Origin: an uncultured Opitutia bacterium | GTDB lineage: Bacteria > Verrucomicrobiota > Verrucomicrobiia > Opitutales > UBA953 | Length of the DNA stretch: 34,242 nucleotides | NCBI GenBank assembly: GCA_903868455.1 | Contig: CAIPVK010000037.1 | Span: 1 to 34,242, forward strand | Reading direction: 5' to 3' | Part shown: positions 24,101 to 32,431 of the stretch, in pieces | Layout: every line of letters begins with the position of its first letter | Numbering within the stretch: the first letter of the stretch is position 1 | The notes under the pieces: model-generated | The model's input: only the letters and a program-made list of their open reading frames with translations | Told to the model about the DNA's origin: nothing | Databases searched by the model: none | Made by a program: the position numbers and the translations under genes

Positions 24101-25378
24101 GGATCAGGCGCGCGCTTCGCCGATGTCGTCACGCGCACCTCGGACAACCTGCGCACCCTGGTCTTCTACCCCTCCTCCCTCGCGTCCGATCCCCGCCTCG
24201 CGGTGAGCGGCCTCGCGCGCGACGGCGAGGTGGCCGCCTATGCCGTCCGATCGGACGCCGAGTACGCCGCGCTCCTCGCCGGCAATCCCTACCTCGCGAC
24301 CATCCAGGCCGCCGCCCGCGTCGACCTCGTCGCCGACCCGGTCGACGGCGCCATCAGCCGCTCCACGCTCGCCGGCACCTTCACCGCCTTCGGCGCCCGC
24401 CTCGCGGTGCTCTCGGACGACGCCCTGCGCACGGCCGTGGCGAACTTCTCGCCGCGCGGCCATGCCGCCGCCCTCTCCGGAGCGGTCGCAGGATTCCGCT
24501 CGCACGCCGACACCCTCCAGCGCCGGCTCGAGCAGCGCCGGTTCGACGGCGCCGACATGTCGGTCAAGTCCAACGACTGGTTCGTCGACGCGACCGCCGG
24601 CCAGCTCGACCTCGACAACGGCGGCGAGGCCCGCAACAGCGGCGCCACCGCCGGCCTGATCCGCCCCATGGGCGTGGACGGTTACTGGGCCGTCACCCTC
24701 GGGGTCGAGACGCTCGACGCCGAGGCCGGTTCGGCCGGTTACAAGGGCGCCGGCTTCCGCGTCGGAGGCGCCGTGGGCGTGATGAACGTCAACCGCACCC
24801 TCTCCCTCGACGCCGGCGTCTCCCTCGCCTCGCTCTCCGGAGACCTCTCGCGCAGCTCGCTGCTGGGCGGCTCCAATGTCACCGATCCCTCGGCCACCGG
24901 CATCGGCCTCTGGGTCAGGGGCTCCGCCGCCGTCGCCGTGGGCGACCTCGCGCTGACACCCTTCGTCTCCCTGGAGCATTCCAAGACCTCGCTCGACGCC
25001 ACCCGAGAGTCCAACCCCGGCGATTCCCTGGCCGTGTCCGACATCGACCATACCCAGACCGCCGCCCGCGCCGGCTTCGGCCTTCACCGCAGCTGGGTCT
25101 CGGATGCCGGCGACTGGCGCTATCGCCTCGGTCTGGAGGTCGCCTACGCCCTCCAGCTCGACGGCGACGACGCGACCATCGTCTCCAGCCACGCCCAGCT
25201 CGGCGGCGGCGACGTCTCCTCGACCTTCGGCGTCCTGCCCGGCGACGGCCTCTCCGTCGCCCCCACGTTCACCTTCGGCCCCTCGCCGGACAGCACCTTC
25301 ACCCTCGGCCTGCGCCTCGAGCAGGGTTCCGAGGGCGAGGCCACCTCGCTCCAGCTCGGCTATCGCCGCAAGTTCTGA
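18113..25378 (+). CDS. Giant autotransporter 1 (beta-strand-repeat passenger, C-terminal barrel)
   Basis: 2,421 residues from the ATG at 18113, with a signal peptide (RLTK, hydrophobic 6-19, VRA cleavage near 22). The passenger is a long series of autotransporter-associated beta-strand repeats of the form G-x-G-x-L-x-K-x-G-x-G-x-L, for example LGDGNLRKTGAGTLRLS, FTGSGDLVKTGDGILSLE and ITGAGAVSKFGDGILRLL. I count about ten. It implies a very long beta-helix on the cell surface. EF-hand or dockerin-like acidic loops occur at 412-419, 1023-1034 and 1125-1153. TLAPGYSPGTLTVAGDF marks the end of the repeat region. A helical linker (LQRRLEQRRFDG) precedes the outer-membrane beta-barrel (about 2150-2421), which ends in Phe (LQLGYRRKF), the standard signal for barrel assembly. 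No enzymatic domain is recognised; adhesion or surface structure is inferred. No Shine-Dalgarno is seen. Confidence 0.9.
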   Translation: MRLTKTALVAAACALTAFQVRAQAQVGPVTVLDPAITIAVDTTLTNPAGGGTIAITPGATLTIFSEYATTVDAAFLENGDTAAANLTPVDGVVFKVDPLTGLPTGGNVVKEGGGVLQINSWTVLSGTQRAGTAWWADTDGALGYDDPFTASSHLVGGDSISDLQPTVTGDPDGRNATRLNGLQGTFTINQGTVRLAGFLNVWHDQGDNDTINLAPLGPPPRFTVENADQAPLLSQRMTGVSAIILNGSSVLELTNSPLNIPTGTSNVVTQGNALRVQYLRNLQAGLDADTGAEHDQIQTELVVGTTSEYRALVHIDQGRTGSIGILAGAGDVVKSGAGDFLVINESRLTGNVTVAGGRLILDSAEGRALASAASVTLAGTVDATDLAAASDTAISTGSRRGAHVRYLEQDIDTNGDGIDEPRYKPAYAPAPGTRILTSVDAAGVITWSETLSGAELEIRGDQTIRNFQSNFALSAAPDTAGTFANTAASAVQRAADVTNRGELVIAGTGKGAAVILGGHSLTVRQDKGRDGLYEGKILGGFDYAATLTDEGAGSYLLAFDALPSFGTFQLRVTGSEDGAAPRLTAATDVTSADEIRSNIASALGIAPASVTVTDVSALTGDALAWRVDVGASGTLDQALNLRAGRLVLDATSADAKLALNLEESTFGEIETRAGALIVNAVGLGNSRVNVASGELRLFQNDTGTLEASVLGAGTLRVVAFAEIDNGSGTPIQINSEGTRGTLNFAQQQLGFTGELVVNDGVNVSLSAVGGPGAIVDTLANASAITLDGQGGPGSTLSFNDTNQLVRNLSGDAASRIELGRGTMTLVQADGSRRFLGEITGVGSILKEGSADFAFRGVDALGVAGSDFTGALAVRQGSVSLATADTLRSVSGVALVSGATLASSGTNQTLGALFGEAGSTVNLGAATLSVGFTPAQLAAFRQQLETSFGLQLTLAHNYLGTTGNAYDLLRFTPPLAASRLLEAGDLDRTPLNITVGEEIDFLAGDLGMADQTRIYLERVLYRLDRDGDGSISAGEEATAAASAATLGFAGSIIATGANQSVAFGGETVVAKVALSKTGWETLRLLGSSNQLGGAAVVVRQGVLEAAPAALATAGSVVVLANSATLDLDGDGDIDADLALGGVDVNNDGAFDDADRVVDGTLALFVDAGSVDWTLPILGDGNLRKTGAGTLRLSPTSALHTGLTEVEGGTLELTLLRASADPLVLDATLGAATVSADATLALRTDSALTGVGTDFAYVAAGGIAGDGTLAKLGRGTLSIDGSLVAVTGGLRVDGLGAPLTTLSLDVREGALRFTGELPFGGFVGRSAIAEGAALVLDLDAGDTATLSAELSGAGTLRRTGAGVLALDTDPTYAAPATLGSLGFTGSLELAGGETSIENAGAFANAKVAVLGAGTTLTLRAGAYRFAGLTGEAGTIFALDPATVLTLDVTTPAGAATPRLDTFLGRFTGSGDLVKTGDGILSLEPDAANALGGITVAAGTLRASIDGIGSATSLAVDAGAFLEFNVATGADETYLAAITGAGAVSKFGDGILRLLGDSTLSTGDLRVLGGALVVDDRRVGGVIPAAAVSEGATLEVLLTGDRSLASQVTGAGNLAFDGDGVARTVTLLNAPAHTGLVSLKGLASLAFDAAVGDVTLGGLAADTGSVVTLNGGQTLTLDQTSDGSFLGSFAGSGNLVIQGEGVFAYEADSGDLGAFGGTVTVDGGKLQVGVANTKEIALADGSTLLIDVADPLATAAYAGQLEVLSGTASLVKVGAGTLDLTAGIPRDPLSPGGIDTLTVSEGRVLAGVVAGAILDGADIILADGGSLAVSVAADTTVSITELITSDGSGGGAFEKDGAGTLVLEKGTSTADLTVTAGTLQLGLPAATAAVGGDVTVATGAALTGAGSVSGDLANAGTLAPGYSPGTLTVAGDFTNSGNLVMELGAADNDRIRFAGAATLNDAGTGTLELVRFGAGSLFGRRADLLVDTASPGAPSFVDAGSGARFADVVTRTSDNLRTLVFYPSSLASDPRLAVSGLARDGEVAAYAVRSDAEYAALLAGNPYLATIQAAARVDLVADPVDGAISRSTLAGTFTAFGARLAVLSDDALRTAVANFSPRGHAAALSGAVAGFRSHADTLQRRLEQRRFDGADMSVKSNDWFVDATAGQLDLDNGGEARNSGATAGLIRPMGVDGYWAVTLGVETLDAEAGSAGYKGAGFRVGGAVGVMNVNRTLSLDAGVSLASLSGDLSRSSLLGGSNVTDPSATGIGLWVRGSAAVAVGDLALTPFVSLEHSKTSLDATRESNPGDSLAVSDIDHTQTAARAGFGLHRSWVSDAGDWRYRLGLEVAYALQLDGDDATIVSSHAQLGGGDVSSTFGVLPGDGLSVAPTFTFGPSPDSTFTLGLRLEQGSEGEATSLQLGYRRKF
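24455..25378 (+). repeat. Duplicated barrel-coding segment, copy 1
   Basis: Linker plus beta-barrel coding sequence repeated at 30687-31622. A stretch of roughly 47 bases around 24495-24540 is identical in both, and the last 80 bases differ at only a few third positions. Copy 2 has a net 12-base insertion near TRETGAADPLGDS. The passenger-coding parts are far less similar. Confidence 0.85.
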
Positions 25379-25400
25379 TCCCCCTTCCACGCCCCTTCCC

Positions 25401-28400
25401 ATGCGCCTCAGCCGCACCTTCCTCGCCCTCGCCGCCGGCCTCGCCGGCAACGCCTCGGCCGCCAACATCACGGTCGACGGCGACCGGACGATCACATCGC
25501 TCTCGGAGATGACGGGCAACAACTTCGCCCTCGGCAACGGGGCGACCCTGGTCATCGACCTCCAGAACGCCCTCGGCGCGCCGATCGACGGCACGTTCTC
25601 GGGAGCGTTCCAGGATGGTTCCTACGACGGCACCGGCGCCCTCAACCCCGGCCTCGACCGCACTGGCACCCTCGTGAAGGCGGGCGGCGGCACGCTGCAG
25701 TACAACGGCTTCTCCAACCTCGGCTACCTCGGAAACCGCTCGTTCGACGGCGGCCTGCTCTCGCCGCTACCGACCGACCTCCGCCCGCTCGTCGCCGGCG
25801 GGACCTCCAACGCCGGCGCCCAGCAGGGCTTCGGCGGCATCGTCATCATCCAGCAGGGCCAGCTGCAGGTCTCGGGCTACATCAACCAGTGGGCCGACTA
25901 CGGTCCCTTCAACGCCGCCTTCGGCGTCGGGGGCGTCATGCTCGGCGCCGCCGCGACGGTGGTCGACGCCGGCGGCAAGATCTCCTTCCGCAACACCGCG
26001 CTGAACCTGCCCGGCGCCGCCGCCAACCTCGACGACACCGAGCACAACAACCCGGCCACCCCGCTGGTCGGCCGCCTGAATTACCTCAACAACCTCCGCG
26101 CCTCCACCGCCTCGCGCGTCGAGACCGGTGCCGACGACACGCACATCCTCGTCCTCCATTCCGACATGGACGCGGTGGGCCTGCCCTTCGCGGAATCGAC
26201 CCTCGGCGTCCTCGAGGGCAAGGGGCGCGTCTACAAGACCGGCGCGAGCGACCTGCGCGTCACCAACTCCTCGACCTTCTCCGGCGAGTTCGTCGCCAAC
26301 GGCGGGCGTCTCATCCTCGCCGCCGGCTCCGGCGACACCCTCTGGTCCGCCAAGTCCGTCAATCTGGCCTCGGGAGGGCAGGGCACCAACGTCGGCTTCG
26401 ACGTCGGCGACAGCCTGCACTGGAAGCCCAGCTACGCTCCCGGCAACGCCGGCCCCACCACCCTCGTCGTCCAGGGAGCCCAGCGACTCCGCAACTTCCA
26501 GTCGCTCTACGCCGACGGCGGGTTCACCTCGCTGCTCCTTCCCGGCACCGGCGCGGGCAACTTCGTCGAGCTCGCCTCCGCCGGCGACATCCTGACCGTC
26601 GACCACGAGGCGGGCTACGACGGCTATTTCACCGGCTCCGTCGTGGGCGCCGCCGACGCCGTGACCGGCGTCCGCGGCCAGGCCCTCGGCACGCTGGTCA
26701 AGACGGGCGAGGGCGCCCTCGCCCTCTTCTCGGTCGGCAACAACATGAGCCGTCTCGAGATCCGCGCCGGCCGCGTCGTCTCCAACGTCCAGAGCCTCGG
26801 CTCGGGAGAGGTCGTCCTCTCCGGCACCGGCTCGCTCAGCATCGTCCAGAACGACGCCGGCGCGCTGCGCGCGGTGATCCGCTCCGACTCGACCGCCACG
26901 ACGACCTCACTCGTCTTCCGCCCGACCGACAGCATCCAGTACCGCGGCGCCGACGGCGCCGACCTCGGCAACGCCGACGAGGGTCTCGCCGACATCGTCG
27001 TCGCCCAGCCGTTCTTCTACGGCCAGGTAATCGTCGAGGACGGCAACGACATCGCCTTCTCCGCCGGCAACAACAACGCCTTCGAGAACGCCTCCGCCAT
27101 CATCCTCAACGAGGGCGCGAGCGGCCGCGAGACCTCCATCCGCTTCAACGACACCAACCAGCTCGTCCGCAACCTCCAAGGTTCCGCCTCCTCCCGCATC
27201 TACCTCGGCCGCGGCGACATCACCTTGGTCAACGCCGCCTCCACCACCTACTCGGGCGGCATCTCCGGCGTCGGCAACCTGATCAAGTCCGGCGCCAACA
27301 CCTTCACCCTCGCCGGCTCCAACAACTACTTCGGCGCGACCGTCGTCACCGGCGGCTCCCTCGTCGCCTCCTCCGCCTCCGGCATCGGCAACACCTCCGG
27401 CCTCGTCGTCGACGCCGACGCCGTCTTCACCGCGACATCCGAACAAGCCATCGGCGGGCTCTTCGGCCTCGCCGGCGCCAAGGTCACCGTTTCCGGCGCC
27501 CTCACGGTCGGCGTCCCCGACGACCTCCGCGACCGTCTTGTGAGCGAGCTGGACAGCCTGCCCGGAACCGTCCCCGCCGTCTCCGCCGCCTACTATCTCG
27601 CGACCGAGTCCGCCGGCGTCCTGCCCGGCTTCGGCTTCTCGCCCGCCACCACGCTCGGCTATCTGGTGCGCCAGTACGGCCTTGTCGCCGCCGGCGCGAC
27701 TGAAGCCGAGGTCGCCGCCTACCTCGACGCCGACGGGTCCGGCTCGACGACCCTCGACGACCTCTCGGCAGGGGATATCGAGGCGAACCGCGACCTGCTC
27801 GCCTTCTCCGGCGCCCTGACGGTCGGCGGCGCCCTGACCAAGACCGGCGCGGAGCGGCTCACCCTCCTCGGGACGGTCACCTTCACCGGGGCGGATCGCC
27901 GCGTCATCGTCGAGCAAGGCACGCTCGAGGTCGCCCTCGCGACCCTCGGCTCCGCCTCCGCCATCGAGGTCGGCGCCGACGGCGCCATCGAGCTGGGCGT
28001 CTCGGCCGACAGCACCCTCGGACTCGCCCTTTCCGGCACCGGCACCTTCCGCAAGACCGGGGCCGGCGCCCTGCGTGTCGACCGCGGCGCGGGCGCGCCC
28101 GCCTTCGACGGTCTCTACGACGTCCTGGGCGGCGACCTCACCGTCGCCTTCCGTCCCTCCGCCCTCGCCGGCGTCGCCCGCGAGGGCTCCGTCGCGACGG
28201 CGGCCGGCACCTCCTTCACCGCCGAGGTCGCGACCGATCTGTCGTGGGCGGGCGAGGTGTTCGGTTCCGGCGATTTCATCAAGACCGGCGCGGGCTCGCT
28301 CACGATGACCTCCGAGGCCGTCTCGCCGCTCTTCACCACCGGCACCGTCCGCGTCGTCGGGGGAGCCCTCACGGCCGCCGCCACGCCCGAGGCCGACCTC

Positions 28401-31400
28401 GCCATCGCCGCCGGCGCCGCCTTCACCGCCGCGCTCCTCCAGGACGACTTCTTCGACGGCGTCCTCTCCGGGGCCGGCACCTTCGCCAAGACGGGGGCCT
28501 TCGACCTCCGCATGGAGACCGTCGCCACCTTCACCGGCGACGTCGAGGTGACGGAAGGCTCGCTCTCGCTGGGCGCCGCCGGCGTCCTCGCCACCGCCGG
28601 CTCCATCTCGCTGGCCGCGGGCACAACGCTCAATGTCCTGGACGGCCTCGCCCAGTCCCTGAACAACGTCAGCGCCGAGGACGGCACCGCCTCGGTCGTC
28701 GCCGAGGTCGCGGGCACCGAGCTCACGCTCGACGTCCTTGCGGGCGACGAGCTCGACTTCCCCGCCCAGATCCTCGGATCCCCCGTCATCCTCAAGACCG
28801 GCGCCGGCAAGCTCAGCTTCATTCGCGACGTCGGGGCGGATAACGTCATCCAGGCGATCGACATCCAGGGAGGCGAGCTCGAGGCCTCCCTCTCGGGCCT
28901 CGGCGGCGCGACGCTCAATGTCGGAGCGCTGGGAACCCTCCGGTTCTTCGCCGACGATGGCGTCACCGACACCTACGCCGCAGGCTTCACCGTCACGGGC
29001 GATGGAAAGGTCGCCAAGTCGGGCGCCGGCACGGTCGACCTCGCGGCCGCCGACCTTTCCACCATCTCCGCTGACTTCGACATCTCCGGCGGCACGCTCG
29101 TGCTCTCCCGCGCCGCCCTCGGCGCGCGCCTGCCCGCCGCCACCGTCGCGGAAGGCGCCACCCTCGCCTTCGAGACGGACGCCGACATCACCCTCGACGC
29201 CGACGGCATCACGGGCGGTGGCAATCTCGAGCTCCGCGGCGCCTTCGGTATCGACCTCACCCTGGGCGACGCGGGTTCCCCGGGTTACACCGGCTCCACG
29301 GTCCTCGCCGACGGCGTGACCGTGCGTCTCGCCTCGCCCACCGGTTCCGCGGCATTGGGTGGCCTTTCCGCCGAGGCCGGAACCACCCTCGACACGAGCC
29401 TGCTCGGCGACCTTGAGCTCACGCTCGACGGCGACACCGCCTTCGATGGGGCGCTTGTCGGCTCGGCCGACCTCGTCCTCGCGGGCGAGGGCGCGCTCGA
29501 CTTCACCGACGGCGACACCGGCGGCGACCTCGCCGGCTACCTCGGATCCATCACCCTTGACGGCTCATCCGCCATCCTCTCCACCGGAAACACCAAGGAT
29601 CTCGCCCTCTCGAACTCCGCCCGCGTGGTCCTGACCGGCGCGGCCTCCCAGGCTTACGCCGCAGGCTTGTCGGGAGACGGGACCGGGATTGTCGCCCTCG
29701 GCGCCGCCGCCACCCTCGACCTGGTGGCCAACCCCCTCACCTCGCTCGACGACGGCTTCGTCGCCAAGGTCGAGCTTCTCGCCGGTTCCACGCTGACCAT
29801 GGGGCTTTCCGGCATTTCCCTCGACAAGGTCGTCGACCTCTCGCTTTCCGGCGGCACCTTGGAGCTGGGGCTCACCGAGGCCACGGGAACCCTCGACCTC
29901 GCGGCGCCGCTTGCGGGCGCGACCGGCGGCGACCTGGACATCGCCACCGCCTTGGGCTCGGCTCGCGTGGACATCACAGGTTCCCTCGCCGGCAACCTCA
30001 CCCTCGGCGACAAGGTCACCCTTGGCGGCACCCCCACCGTCGTCGGCACCCTTACCGTCGAGACTGGCGCGCGCATCGCCCCCGGCTTCTCCCCCGGCAC
30101 CGTCACGACCACCGACTTTGTCAACGCCGGCACCCTTGTCATGGAGCTGGGTTCCTCCTCCAACGACCAGATTCTCTTCTCCGGCACCGCGGACCTCAAC
30201 AACGGCGGGACGGGCCGGCTCGAGCTTGCCCTCTACGGCGCCGGAAACCTCTTCGGCCGCCGCCAAGTCCTGCTGGCCGACACCGCGTCTCCGGGAGCCG
30301 GAAGCTTCATCGGCGCCGCGCCCAGGTTCGCCACGGTCGTCTCCACCGATGCCTCCCCCCTGCGCGTCCTCCTCGTCTATCCCTCCCAGTTGCAGGCGGG
30401 ATTGGACGGCATCTTGGGCAACGCGGACGACGCCGCCGACCCGCTCGGCTTCCTTGCGACTCCGGGGCAGGTCGCCGCGTATGTCGTGAGGTCGGGCGCC
30501 GATTACGACGCCACCCTCGCCGGCTCCCCTTACCTCGCCGCCATCAAATCGCGCGCCCAGGTTGACCTGACTCCCGTCGCCGGCGGTTCCTCGTCCAGCC
30601 TGGCGCCCACCTTCAACTCCTACGGCGCGCGTCTGGCCATCCTTGGCGACACCGCCTTGATCGCCGCGGTCGACAACCTCAGGCCCCGCGGCCATGCCGC
30701 CCTGCTCTCCGGGGCGGCCGCCGGGTTCCGCTCGCACGCCGACACCCTCCAGCGCCGGCTCGAGCAGCGCCGATTCGATGGCGCCGACATGTCGGTGAAA
30801 ACCGCCGACTGGTTCGTCGACGCCACCCACGGCCAGCTCGACCTCGACAACTCCCACGAGGCGCGGAACACCGGCGCCACCGCCGGCACCATCCGCCCGA
30901 TGGGCGTCGACGGCTACTGGGCCGTCTCGCTCGGCGTCGAGAACCTCAAGGCCGACGGAGGCGCCACCTCCTACAAGGGCAACGGCTTCCGCCTCGGCGC
31001 CGCCGCCGGCGTGATGAACGCCGCCCGCACGCTCTCGCTGGACGCCGGCCTCTCCTACGGCTCGCTCTCCGGCGACCTCACGCGTCCCTCGCTGGTCGGC
31101 GGCAACAATGTCACCGATCCCAAGGCGGAAACCCTCGGTCTCTGGGTCCGCGCTTCCGCCGCGACCTCGGTCGGCGGGCTCGCCGTCACGCCGTTCATCT
31201 CGCTTGAGCACGCCAAGACCTCGCTCGACGCCACCCGCGAGACGGGCGCGGCCGACCCTCTCGGCGACTCCCTCGCCGTGCGCGACGCCGACCACACCCA
31301 GACCGCCGCCCGCGCCGGCCTGGGCCTTCACCACAGCTGGGTCTCGGACGGCGGCGATTGGCGCTACCGCCTCGGCCTGGAGGTCGCCTACGCCCTCCAG

Positions 31401-31622
31401 CTCGACGGCGACGAGGCCACGCTCGTCTCCAACCACGCCCAGCTCGGCGGCACCGACGTCTCCTCGACGTTCGGCGTCCTGCCCGGCGACGGTTTCTCGG
31501 TCGCCCCGACGTTCACCTTCGGCACCTCGCCGGATAGCACGTTCACCCTCGGCCTGCGCCTCGAGCAGGGATCCGAGGGCGAGGCCACCTCGCTCCAGCT
31601 CGGCTACCGCCGGAAGTTCTGA
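25401..31622 (+). CDS. Giant autotransporter 2, tandem paralogue of autotransporter 1
   Basis: 2,073 residues, starting 22 bases after autotransporter 1 and so probably in the same transcript. The signal peptide is MRLSRTFLALAAGLAGNASA, with cleavage before ANITVDG. The passenger has the same kind of beta-strand repeats (ISGVGNLIKSGANTFTLAG, VFGSGDFIKTGAGSLTM, LSGAGTFAKTGAFDLRM). It aligns with paralogue 1 from the N-terminus onward, including the shared FNDTNQLVRNL segment and an acidic loop (LDADGSGSTTLDD, 776-787) at the place of the EF-hand loop of paralogue 1. RIAPGFSPGTVTT ends the passenger, and the GAGNLFGRR segment and LQRRLEQRRFDG linker lead to the barrel (about 1800-2073), ending GYRRKF. 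It is about 350 residues shorter, all in the passenger. Surface-exposed; adhesive or structural role inferred. No Shine-Dalgarno. Confidence 0.9.
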   Translation: MRLSRTFLALAAGLAGNASAANITVDGDRTITSLSEMTGNNFALGNGATLVIDLQNALGAPIDGTFSGAFQDGSYDGTGALNPGLDRTGTLVKAGGGTLQYNGFSNLGYLGNRSFDGGLLSPLPTDLRPLVAGGTSNAGAQQGFGGIVIIQQGQLQVSGYINQWADYGPFNAAFGVGGVMLGAAATVVDAGGKISFRNTALNLPGAAANLDDTEHNNPATPLVGRLNYLNNLRASTASRVETGADDTHILVLHSDMDAVGLPFAESTLGVLEGKGRVYKTGASDLRVTNSSTFSGEFVANGGRLILAAGSGDTLWSAKSVNLASGGQGTNVGFDVGDSLHWKPSYAPGNAGPTTLVVQGAQRLRNFQSLYADGGFTSLLLPGTGAGNFVELASAGDILTVDHEAGYDGYFTGSVVGAADAVTGVRGQALGTLVKTGEGALALFSVGNNMSRLEIRAGRVVSNVQSLGSGEVVLSGTGSLSIVQNDAGALRAVIRSDSTATTTSLVFRPTDSIQYRGADGADLGNADEGLADIVVAQPFFYGQVIVEDGNDIAFSAGNNNAFENASAIILNEGASGRETSIRFNDTNQLVRNLQGSASSRIYLGRGDITLVNAASTTYSGGISGVGNLIKSGANTFTLAGSNNYFGATVVTGGSLVASSASGIGNTSGLVVDADAVFTATSEQAIGGLFGLAGAKVTVSGALTVGVPDDLRDRLVSELDSLPGTVPAVSAAYYLATESAGVLPGFGFSPATTLGYLVRQYGLVAAGATEAEVAAYLDADGSGSTTLDDLSAGDIEANRDLLAFSGALTVGGALTKTGAERLTLLGTVTFTGADRRVIVEQGTLEVALATLGSASAIEVGADGAIELGVSADSTLGLALSGTGTFRKTGAGALRVDRGAGAPAFDGLYDVLGGDLTVAFRPSALAGVAREGSVATAAGTSFTAEVATDLSWAGEVFGSGDFIKTGAGSLTMTSEAVSPLFTTGTVRVVGGALTAAATPEADLAIAAGAAFTAALLQDDFFDGVLSGAGTFAKTGAFDLRMETVATFTGDVEVTEGSLSLGAAGVLATAGSISLAAGTTLNVLDGLAQSLNNVSAEDGTASVVAEVAGTELTLDVLAGDELDFPAQILGSPVILKTGAGKLSFIRDVGADNVIQAIDIQGGELEASLSGLGGATLNVGALGTLRFFADDGVTDTYAAGFTVTGDGKVAKSGAGTVDLAAADLSTISADFDISGGTLVLSRAALGARLPAATVAEGATLAFETDADITLDADGITGGGNLELRGAFGIDLTLGDAGSPGYTGSTVLADGVTVRLASPTGSAALGGLSAEAGTTLDTSLLGDLELTLDGDTAFDGALVGSADLVLAGEGALDFTDGDTGGDLAGYLGSITLDGSSAILSTGNTKDLALSNSARVVLTGAASQAYAAGLSGDGTGIVALGAAATLDLVANPLTSLDDGFVAKVELLAGSTLTMGLSGISLDKVVDLSLSGGTLELGLTEATGTLDLAAPLAGATGGDLDIATALGSARVDITGSLAGNLTLGDKVTLGGTPTVVGTLTVETGARIAPGFSPGTVTTTDFVNAGTLVMELGSSSNDQILFSGTADLNNGGTGRLELALYGAGNLFGRRQVLLADTASPGAGSFIGAAPRFATVVSTDASPLRVLLVYPSQLQAGLDGILGNADDAADPLGFLATPGQVAAYVVRSGADYDATLAGSPYLAAIKSRAQVDLTPVAGGSSSSLAPTFNSYGARLAILGDTALIAAVDNLRPRGHAALLSGAAAGFRSHADTLQRRLEQRRFDGADMSVKTADWFVDATHGQLDLDNSHEARNTGATAGTIRPMGVDGYWAVSLGVENLKADGGATSYKGNGFRLGAAAGVMNAARTLSLDAGLSYGSLSGDLTRPSLVGGNNVTDPKAETLGLWVRASAATSVGGLAVTPFISLEHAKTSLDATRETGAADPLGDSLAVRDADHTQTAARAGLGLHHSWVSDGGDWRYRLGLEVAYALQLDGDEATLVSNHAQLGGTDVSSTFGVLPGDGFSVAPTFTFGTSPDSTFTLGLRLEQGSEGEATSLQLGYRRKF
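30687..31622 (+). repeat. Duplicated barrel-coding segment, copy 2
   Basis: Partner of 24455-25378, beginning at the shared CGCGGCCATGCCGCC and ending at the stop codon. Most differences are synonymous or conservative. A homologous-recombination event between the two copies would delete or fuse a passenger. Confidence 0.85.
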
Positions 31623-31651
31623 CCGCCCGTCCGCCCCTCCGGCGCCCGTCC

Positions 31652-32422
31652 ATGTCCCTGGTCGTCTCCTGGAACGTGAACGGCGTCCGGTCGGCGCTGG
31701 GCAAGGGGATGGCCGGCTTCCTCGCGTCGGCCAAGCCCGACGTCCTCTGCCTGCAGGAGACGAAGTGCGAGACCGCCAAGGCCCGCGCGATCGACTTGGG
31801 ATATGCCCACGCGTCCTGGCATGAGGCCGACAAAAAGGGCTACTCCGGGACGGCCATCCTCTCGCGTGTCGCGCCGATCGCGGTCGAGGCCGACATTCCC
31901 GGCGACCATCCGCGGGAGGGCAGGGTGCTGACCGCCGAGTTCCGGGACCTCTTCGTCGTCTCGGCCTACGTCCCCAACTCCCAGCGCGAGCTCGTCCGGC
32001 TCGATTACCGCCTGAAGTGGGACGACGATTTTCGCCGACATCTCTCGCGCCTCGCCAAGCGCAAGCCCGTCCTCGTCTGCGGCGACTTCAACTGCGCCCA
32101 CCGCGAGATCGACCTCGCCAACCCCAAAGCCAACCGCCGCAACGCGGGCTTCACCGATGAGGAGCGCGCCTCCTTCGGGCGCCTCCTGACCGACGAGGGC
32201 TTCGCCGACACCTTCCGCGAGCGGAACCCCGACCTCGCGGGAGCTTATTCCTGGTGGACGGTCCGCACCGACGCCCGCGCGCGCAATATCGGCTGGCGCC
32301 TCGACTACTTCCTCGCCTCGCCCGGCCTCGCGGGCGCTTGGTCCGACCCCGCCATCCATGCCGACGTCATGGGCTCGGACCATTGCCCGGTCTCGGTGCG
32401 CCTCGCCGCCACCCTCGCCTGA
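31652..32422 (+). CDS. xth: Exodeoxyribonuclease III (ExoIII/AP endonuclease family)
   Basis: A 256-residue DNA-repair nuclease that cuts 5' to abasic sites and degrades 3' ends of duplex DNA. The exonuclease-endonuclease-phosphatase fold motifs are all present: SWNVNGVRS (Asn8), LQETK with metal-binding Glu36, AYVPNSQ, GDFNCAHREIDL (Asp145, Asn147), WRLDYFLAS (Asp218) and the terminal GSDHCPV with Asp243-His244. Length is normal for the family. It starts 29 bases after autotransporter 2 on the same strand and could be read through from it, although the functions are unrelated. No terminator is visible in the 29 bases. No Shine-Dalgarno precedes the ATG. Confidence 0.95.
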   Translation: MSLVVSWNVNGVRSALGKGMAGFLASAKPDVLCLQETKCETAKARAIDLGYAHASWHEADKKGYSGTAILSRVAPIAVEADIPGDHPREGRVLTAEFRDLFVVSAYVPNSQRELVRLDYRLKWDDDFRRHLSRLAKRKPVLVCGDFNCAHREIDLANPKANRRNAGFTDEERASFGRLLTDEGFADTFRERNPDLAGAYSWWTVRTDARARNIGWRLDYFLASPGLAGAWSDPAIHADVMGSDHCPVSVRLAATLA

Positions 32423-32431
32423 TTCGCCCTC

